In this document: positions 57,426 through 64,000 of the stretch, piece after piece
Numbering within the stretch: position 1 is the stretch's first letter
Layout: each line of letters begins with the position of its first letter
From: Rhynchosporium graminicola
Lineage: Eukaryota; Ascomycota; Leotiomycetes; Helotiales; Ploettnerulaceae
Length of the DNA stretch: 64,000 bases
Reading direction: 5' to 3'
Assembly (NCBI GenBank): GCA_900074885.1
Contig: FJUW01000007.1
Span: forward strand, 376,826 to 440,825
The notes under the pieces: generated by a model
Databases searched by the model: none
Told to the model about the DNA's origin: nothing
The model's input: only the letters and a program-made list of their open reading frames with translations
Position numbers and translations under genes: made by a program

Positions 57426-58049
57426 ATTTCTTATAATCGTTAGTAAAATCCTATAGTACTATAAGCTTAGTAAGTATTAAGAGAGGTTTAGTAATAAGGC
57501 CGAAATTCCGAATAAATTAATAATAGAAACTATAGAATCCTAGGAAAGATTTTATAGCTATTACTATTTTAAGGTACTTCTAGTCTACTAATAGTATTAC
57601 CTTCTCGGGATCTAGCTCGATTCTATTAGTAGTAACGATATATCCGAGGTATTTAGTCCGAGTAATATAGAACTCGCTTTTCTTAATATCTACTTAGAGT
57701 CTAGTATCTATTAAGTATTATAGTATTAATTTAATATATTTCTTATAATCGTTAGTAAAATCCTATAGTACTATAAGCTTAGTAAGTATTAAGAGAGGTT
57801 TAGTAATAAGGCCGAAATTCCGAATAAATTAATAATAGAAACTATAGAATCCTAGGAAAGATTTTATAGCTATTACTATTTTAAGGTACTTCTAGTCTAC
57901 TAATAGTATTACCTTCTCGGGATCTAGCTCGATTCTATTAGTAGTAACGATATATCCGAGGTATTTAGTCCGAGTAATATAGAACTCGCTTTTCTTAATA
58001 TCTACTTAGAGTCTAGTATCTATTAAGTATTATAGTACTAATTTAATAT
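57426..58049 (-). repeat. 312-bp tandem duplication in A' reverse transcriptase
   Basis: Units 57426-57737 and 57738-58049 are identical apart from one C/T difference I noticed. Comparison with Gypsy-A shows only one copy is expected here. No N marks the junction, so this may be a real local duplication or another assembly fault. Confidence 0.85.
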
Positions 58050-60459
58050 ATTCCTTATATTCCTAGAGCGTTTCCGAGTATATAAGGATATTATCTAGAT
58101 AAGCTATATAGAAGTTATCTAAGTAGCCTAATAGTATATTATTTATATATTATTAGTATATACTAAGTCTATTATAAAGCTTAAAAAGTAGTACTTTATA
58201 TTTATAGGATCTGAAGTAGGTTCGGAAAGTAATATACTCCTCTGATTCAGGATCTATATAAATATAATTAAATACTACTCGGATATCTAGTTTAATAAAG
58301 ATTATTACTTTAGATATATAAGTTAAGAGCTTATTAATCCTAAGTATTAAGTATAAATCCTTTCGAGTGATCGTATTAAGCTTACGATAGTTAATATAGA
58401 AGCGTAATCCTCTATCGGCTTTCTTAATAAATAATATAAGTAATACGAAAGGACTTTAGCTAGATTCGATAAATCCCTTTTCTAAGTTCTCTATAAAGTA
58501 CTCTTTAGTTACTTATAATTTATCTATAGATTACTAATATAAAAGTAAATATATATTAAGTAATAGTTCTTCTAGAATAATTTTATAATCGTATAAGTAA
58601 TATAGTAGAAGAATATTAGAATCCCGCTTAGAAAAAGCCTCCTTAAGAGTATAGTACTATTCTAATAGCTTTTTAGCTATAAGTTATTTAGTATTAGGAT
58701 CCTTAGGGGAGTTACTATTTAGATAGTCTTATAAGAGGCAGTCTATCTTATAGATACTAGTAAAGAATAATTTAGAGCTTTTATATTTTATATTAAAATA
58801 AAAAGCTATAGTACTAATTTAGTAAATCAGAACTAGTTTCTAGATCCTCAGAGGTTAAGAGAGGTACTTATAGTAAGGTTTTAGTATAAGTACTTTTCTC
58901 GATGAATTCAGAGCGGAAAAGGGTTCGGGTTCCTTAGTAATAAGCGGAAATAAGTTAAATAATAAGGATAATATATTAATATATTATATTACTACTATTT
59001 AGGGTAATTAGTATTAGTCTAGCTAGTTTATAGTAAAGTCCTGCGCGTTAGTATTAATTTAATAAGATCGATTAGTACTAGGTTTATAAAGTAGTAGAAT
59101 TATAATTATCTTCTTATTATATTAGAAAGTAACTAAATATTATTCCGGCTATAATAGCTTATAATAGAGCGTATCTAGCTTAACTTAGAATCGTTATATC
59201 TATTTAATACTAATAATTATATCTTATTATCCTAAATTAAGGAGAATAAAAGAGTAGTTATAAATAAGCTTATTATTAATAGAAAAGTATAAATATATAA
59301 AATAAGTAATATAAGTTCTAACGGATTATTAGAACTTACGTATTAGAATAGAATAAGATAGTAGCTCGATTTTGATACTTAGGGCCTCTAATAGTCGTTT
59401 AGTAAGAATATAATTAATAAATAAATAACTATTCGCTCTAGTATCGATTAAGCTATTTATAGAGACTCTTAGCTTATTTATACGAACTATAGTTAAGTAT
59501 ATAAATTACTTATCTCTTATTAAGGAGTTAAGATTAAGATTAGAGAGATTATACTTATATAGACCTAGAAAAGAGTTTTTACTTAAGCTTTATTATTTCC
59601 CTTTAGTATTAGTTCAGATTCGGAAAGTATATCTTCTATTACTTCTTTAGTTACTCTTTCCTCTTCTGGAAATTTATTAATTAATTAAACCTTAAGCGAG
59701 TTAGGGTAATCTAGCTTAATATAACTAAGCTATCTATAGTTGTAATACCTAAGGGGTTCTTCGGTCGAGGTAGCAGGGCGTTTTAGCGCGGAGGAAGTAC
59801 TAGCTTATACCGGGGTAGAGGTACGTATATATAGTGCGAGAGTAGTTTATTAAGGGGCTAAGCTTAGGGACTAGTAAGGAGTAGAACTAGTAGAGGTTAT
59901 AGTAGTAATAATAGGCTTATAGTATTATACTTAGGTAGTAGCTTTCTCGGGATAGGTGCGTTCTAAGTTATAGTAATACTTAGTATTAAAAGAAAGTAAG
60001 AATCTAACTATAGAAGTATAGTTCTTATTCTATATTAGTTTAATAATAAGAGTTAAAGCGTATAAGAATAATATAATCTTATCTTATATATAGAAGAACT
60101 ACTTCTTCTTTTTAACTTTACTTTAAATAGTAGCGCTTTGAAATCGATTACGAAACTCGGTAAAGGTCTCGCGTATATAGCTAAATTATTATATTTCTAA
60201 GTAATAGAAAGTGTTATAGTAGTTATCTTCTTCTAAACTAGTAGGAAAGTTCTCCTCTAATAAGAAGATTATTTTATCGCTAGTCTTAAACTTATTAGCT
60301 AAGTACTAAGGCGTAAGATACTCCTTAGCTAATCTAGTAACTAGTGCCTATACGAGAACGCGCTAGGAGAAGTCCATAGGGTAGTAGTCGGCGTTTATAG
60401 CTAGCTAGTCTCGTATCGATACTCTCTATTAGAGAAAAGTAGAGTCTGATCTATTATCT

Positions 60460-60661
60460 TGTGACAGCGCATAGTATACGTGGCAGATACGGGCCAGTAT
60501 CGGTGCCTTAGGCATACCCTCCTTGTATATATAGAAGGTGCAGACTCCTTCAGAGCTCTATATCTTTCTGTTTCCTTCGTACTAGACTATATAAGATCGC
60601 TCTTAGCCTCCCTACTTATTTATTCTTACTTATATACTGCCTTAAGTCTTATATTATTATA
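60460..60661 (+). repeat. Gypsy-C 5' LTR
   Basis: A 202-bp LTR starting TGTGACAGCGCATAG, with a TATATATAG box near 60525 and a 3' end mutated to ATTATTATA. The last 90 bp match the end of the Gypsy-A LTR. Confidence 0.92.
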
Positions 60662-60839
60662 TTAAATAGAAAGATTAAGACCGCCGGGGATAGTATTAAA
60701 TAATATCTTACCTAGAAAACTCGATTCGCACGTACGACTACTAGGGAGCTCTTTACTAAGTTATCTCTACTTACTTTAGATTTTTATACTTCGGAATTAT
60801 ATAGAAATAATTAGTACTATTAATTACGAATTCGATAGT

Positions 60840-62330
60840 TAGGTTTTTAAAAGAGCTGAGATTCTAGAGATCTCTCAGATAGCTAGGAATTTGAACGTAA
60901 TTCAGCCTCAGAAGCACTAGTATTACTACGAAGTCACTCTCGGATACTTCGAAACTCGTTCCTTCGTATATACGAAGTAAAATAGTAGACGAATTTTAGG
61001 TGGAAACTTCCCTATAAGCCCTAATATTTATTAACCTCTTACCTGACTTTAACCTTCCGAAAGTAGCTCTAATAGCGAAAAACCTTACTTTTAGGCTAGG
61101 ACGAAGTAGCTTATTACCTTAGCGGAAATTACCAGAATCCGACTCGTAACCTCTATACCCTAGTATAATTTACTCCCCTTAGTAGAATCGACCTCCCTCT
61201 ACTAGAACCTTTAATTTAATACTTTTTATATCTACTTAACGAAGATATCTAACTCTCTTTAATCTTTCCGCTTCTTCAGAATTCGATTTCGACTTTCGCT
61301 TCTTTTATAACTTTCAAGTGTTCTATTACTTTCGCTTAGCCTTACTTACCTAAGGCTATACCTCCTAAGAAAGCTCAGCTAGCTCCTACGGCTTTACCGG
61401 AATACTCTTATAGCTCCTCTGATTCCGTACTTACCATAGAATTACTTCAATCGATTGAAGACTATTAATTACAGATAGAATCGACTACTCGGGAGCTTTC
61501 TATTAGTATTAGTCGCATCGAATAGATATTTGCCGAGTTTTTACGTACTTAGGCATAATCGATAAACCTTAGACCTTTAGTAAACTCGGTATTATAATTA
61601 CTAATAGAACTTACCTTTAAATACTCTTTAATTAATAATTTATAGACTTCTGGTAAGTCGTAACTAACTGAAAGTATCGATAATCTTAATATAGGGATTA
61701 ACTTATCTTTCAGCTAATAGCGTGCTTCTATTCAGGACTAACTAGAAGTTAATTCAGACCGATACCTAATTATGCGTACCTATAAAGCGCTAGTCTAGAG
61801 CTCTACTTCTAGCTTTATAAGAGGTTACTTAGAACTATAGTATCTCTCGGAAATTACGCCTTTCTCCTCTATTAAAGAGATAATTTCAGTACTCGCTTCT
61901 TACTACCTTTCCGGACTCGAAACGGAGTAATATCAGACCGAATTTCATGAGCTTTTAATAAAAAAGGAGTCCTTTTTATAATTCCGTATAAAGTTCTAAA
62001 GCTCGGTAATTCTCGGAGGTATAGCTGAATTAGAGTAGTACTTTTACCTCTAGCTGAAGCTTACTATATAGCTATATATAGCTACCGCTCTAATTAAGTA
62101 CTCTTAGAAGACTGATTATTCAGCTATAGTCTCTTCTCTTACGGCACTCGATTTAGAACTCTCTTAACTACTTTTAATACCTCGAGCTACTCTAGCTATA
62201 CCGATAGTTAGTATATCTTCTGAGCCCTTAATACTTATTAAGGAAGTATAATATTACTACTATAAGAAGTATAGTCACTATAAGGTCGATTATCCGATAT
62301 TGAAGACAAAGAAGGAGTGATTTATATCTT
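60840..62330 (+). pseudogene. Gypsy-C Gag-like protein, inactivated
   Basis: The N-terminal part has EILEISQIARNLNVIQPQ near 60865, matched by ILEISQIA in the Gypsy-A leader at about 12916, which links the two families. The central part is a Gag-like helical domain (about 61700-62160; ILGGIAELE and following). The zinc knuckle at about 62240-62290 reads YYYYKKYSHYKVDYPI, retaining the His and spacing of CX2CX4HX4C with Cys converted to Tyr. The frame ends soon after (KTKKE then TGA). Stops are RIP-type. No enzymatic domain follows. Confidence 0.7.
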
Positions 62331-62452
62331 ACGCTTTAGATTAATAATTACTTAGATTTTATTTGGAATTCGGCTAGATTTAACTCTCTTTTCTTTCGTT
62401 TCTTATTACCTTTAAAGGCTCGAGGGCGAGCTTTTATCTTGGAAGGGGGTAA

Positions 62453-62654
62453 TATGATAGCGCATAGTATACGTAGCAGATACGGGCTAGTATTAGTGCC
62501 TTAGGTATACCCTCCTTATATATATAGAAGGTGCAGACTCCTTCAGAGCTCTATATCTTTCTGTTTCCTTCGTACCAGACTATATAAGATCGCTCTTAGC
62601 CTCCCTACTTATTTATTCTTACTTGTATACCGCCTTGAGTCTTGTGTCGTTATA
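62453..62654 (+). repeat. Gypsy-C 3' LTR
   Basis: A 202-bp LTR starting TATGATAGCGC and ending GTCGTTATA, followed by the second TATCT. It follows the purine tract GGAAGGGGGTAA. Confidence 0.92.
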
Positions 62655-62659
62655 TATCT

Positions 62660-63520
62660 ATAGGTAAGATCTTCTTAGTAAGATAAGACTTCTTAGAGCG
62701 TAACTCTATCGATTCGGCGCTAAGAGAGGGAGATAGTTTATTAAGAATAATATCCTCTCTCTTAGTATTATATATTAGAATAGAGTTTATTAGCTTATTA
62801 AACTCTAGAATATATAGAGATTATAGTATTAGTTCTAATAGGAGAGTCGAAAATAGGCGGGAGACCCTTATAAGGAACTTATCTTATACGAAGATTAGTT
62901 TATCTATAGTATCTTCTAAAGAGTTATTCTTTTCCTCTTAGTTTACTAATTGTTATAAGAGGGAATAGATCAGGTTCGAGTTATCTATAGTAGTAAGAGT
63001 ACTTAGCGATTATACTCCTAGGGAATTTCGCTTTTATTTTCTTTTCCCTCTTAGTTAATACTTCTTTAATAAGATATTAATATTCTCTAGTATAAGAGAT
63101 ATTTAGAGTAAGGAAAAGTATAACGGATTAGGTTCAGAGGTAGAGTAAGAGGGGTCGCGTCAGGTTCCCCTAGAACTAGAGAGGTCTCTAGTTTATTAGT
63201 TAGGAGCTATAATAGTAGCTTAAAAAGGGGTATATTAGGGCTATTTCGGCGGTAATACGTAGAGATTAAAGTTCCGGAGTATTTATTATACTTTATTCAA
63301 AATCTATCTATAATTCCTTTATACTAAGAGGGTTATTAAAAGAGTATTAATAAAGACCTTCTCTATTATATTATTTATAATAAGCTGAATTAAACCCTGA
63401 TTTATAGCTATCTAAGAGATCTCTAGTATCTTAGCTATATACGAGTACTTATCGAATAACTAACTTAGTAATAAGATATTATAATAAGCTATCTTCGGCT
63501 TTCTTAATCTTTTTATTTAA
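62660..63520 (-). pseudogene. A' gag, 5' part and leader
   Basis: This continues the A' gag from 60459 after removal of Gypsy-C; the junction sequence matches Gypsy-A at about 13650-13690. The leader next to the 5' LTR (63490-63520) contains the A-family primer-binding region. Heavy RIP leaves no long frame. Confidence 0.8.
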
Positions 63521-63789
63521 TATAATAATATAAGACTCGAGGCGGTATATAAGTAAGAATAAAATAAGTAGGGAAGCTAAGAGCGATCTTATATAGTCTA
63601 TTACTAAGGAAATAAAAAGATAAAGAAAGAAGAAGAAGAGAGATAAAGTATAAGGTACCTTATATATATATACCGGTACTATTTCGATACTATATCGAGT
63701 CGGATACTAGTTATACCGGGATACCTGTGAACTTGGGCCCTAGTATCTATCCTTCTTCTCATGTGATATTCAGGTGAGCTGTCGTCATA
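63521..63789 (-). repeat. A' 5' LTR
   Basis: This 269-bp LTR, in reverse orientation, starts TATAATAATATAAGACTCG and ends GAGCTGTCGTCATA on the plus strand. It pairs with 40496-40764 and is flanked by AAAAT. Confidence 0.9.
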
Positions 63790-63794
63790 AAAAT

Positions 63795-63913
63795 AAGTAA
63801 AGAAGCGCTTTAAGGCGAGAAACGCCTCTAAATTCAACGGTAATTTCAGTACTAAATTCGATCAGATATATCGCTAATACGTCGCCGACTACGAAGGTAC
63901 TAAAGAGCAGTAT
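63795..63913 (+). pseudogene. Retroelement D gag, continuation
   Basis: After removing A' and one target duplication, the frame from 40495 continues: the knuckle is followed by VKKRFKARNASKFNGNFSTK and YEGTKEQY. Two RIP-type stops occur. It is cut again at 63914 by a Gypsy-C LTR, so element D extends beyond the window. Confidence 0.75.
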
Positions 63914-64000
63914 TATGATAGCGCATGGTATACGTGGCAGATACGGGCCAGTATCAGTGCCTTAGGTATACCCTCCTTATATATATAGAAGGTGTAGACT
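63914..64000 (+). mobile_element. Gypsy-C LTR, truncated by window end
   Basis: The sequence starting TATGATAGCGCATGG matches the first 87 bp of the 202-bp Gypsy-C LTR. It may be a solo LTR or a complete element; the window ends inside it. Confidence 0.9.

Larger units (their letters stand above)
51990..60459 (-). pseudogene. A' pol and 3' part of gag, inactivated
   Basis: The minus-strand integrase and chromodomain-like region lies at 52000-53322 and again at 55260-56583 through the duplication. RNase H is at about 57430-56950. Reverse transcriptase runs from about 58560 to 57540; it contains YLDNFYIAYLDNILI near 58130-58082 and a 312-bp tandem duplication. The protease is at about 59560-59250. 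The Gag zinc knuckle is at about 59760-59715 with Cys read as Tyr, and the Gag core extends to 60459, where Gypsy-C interrupts it. RIP stops occur throughout. All domains correspond to those of Gypsy-A at 12554-20328. Confidence 0.85.
60460..62654 (+). mobile_element. Gypsy-C, gag-only non-autonomous LTR element inserted in A'
   Basis: Two 202-bp LTRs (60460-60661, 62453-62654) and a perfect TATCT target duplication (60455-60459, 62655-62659) define a complete 2195-bp element. The 1791-bp internal region encodes a Gag-like protein ending in a zinc knuckle and nothing resembling protease, reverse transcriptase or integrase. It has a primer-binding region (TTAAATAGAAAGATTAAGA) like that of Gypsy-A, and a stem-loop (62418-62431) plus purine tract (GGAAGGGGG) like those of Gypsy-B. 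It must have depended on enzymes from another element. Confidence 0.9.
40496..63789 (-). mobile_element. Gypsy-A second copy (A'), nested host of Gypsy-B and Gypsy-C
   Basis: LTRs of 269 bp at 40496-40764 and 63521-63789 match those of Gypsy-A in reverse orientation. Flanking pentamers are GAAAT (40491-40495) and AAAAT (63790-63794), a target duplication with one RIP-compatible change. Within it lie the antisense-ORF region (40801-41551 and 51397-51961), pol and gag on the minus strand, Gypsy-B (41552-51391), an assembly gap with a duplicated 3141-bp segment, and Gypsy-C (60460-62654). Without insertions and duplications it would be close in size to Gypsy-A. Confidence 0.9.

Overview
The window is a repeat-rich, AT-rich chromosomal segment of a filamentous ascomycete (Pezizomycotina; a leotiomycete-like fungus is possible but not provable from sequence alone). 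Almost every recognisable gene is a relic. The dominant signature is repeat-induced point mutation (RIP). CpA and TpG are nearly absent from the repeats while CpG stays common. Reading frames are broken mostly by TAG/TAA at former Gln/Trp codons, and the zinc-knuckle Cys/His codons of the retroelement Gag proteins have become Tyr. I see no tRNA, rRNA, CRISPR array or bacterial-type operon.

Layout. 1-3610: RIP-degraded DNA with nothing recognisable except a 100-bp tandem repeat. 3611-10107: a minus-strand 2EXR-domain pseudogene split by a complete Ty1/copia element (Copia-1, 3798-9392, TSD CAATT). 10108-12548: a small TIR element with TA target site, a low-RIP patch, and the C-terminal part of a probable pogo/Fot-like transposase. 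12554-20328: a complete plus-strand chromodomain Ty3/gypsy element (Gypsy-A) with a long antisense reading frame between pol and the 3' LTR. 20329-22254: unassigned. 22255-27550: a complete minus-strand copia element (Copia-2, TSD CTACT) carrying a solo LTR (TSD CTATT). 27551-38140: an island with little RIP holding decayed gene fragments: SANT/Myb-like, BTB-like, a Tc1-type DD34E transposase, and several unknown frames.

38140-64000 is a nest. The gag gene of element D (38852-40495, resuming at 63795) is split by a second Gypsy-A copy (A', minus, 40496-63789). A' is itself interrupted by Gypsy-B (41552-51391, TSD TATTA) and by Gypsy-C (60460-62654, TSD TATCT), a 2.2-kb gag-only non-autonomous element. 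Another Gypsy-C LTR begins in D at 63914 and runs off the window. Two large near-identical duplications end exactly at N characters (one N at 47368; 120 Ns at 53323-53442) and look like assembly overlaps.

Working relationships are those of transposons. Gypsy-C shares its LTR 3' half and the start of its internal region with Gypsy-A, and its pre-polypurine stem-loop with Gypsy-B, so it was probably mobilised in trans. A stem-loop with an AGGG loop sits just upstream of the polypurine tract in all three gypsy families. The antisense frame of Gypsy-A is present in independent copies, has its own TATA-like box and tolerates an in-frame 105-bp indel. It is the best candidate here for an undescribed function.
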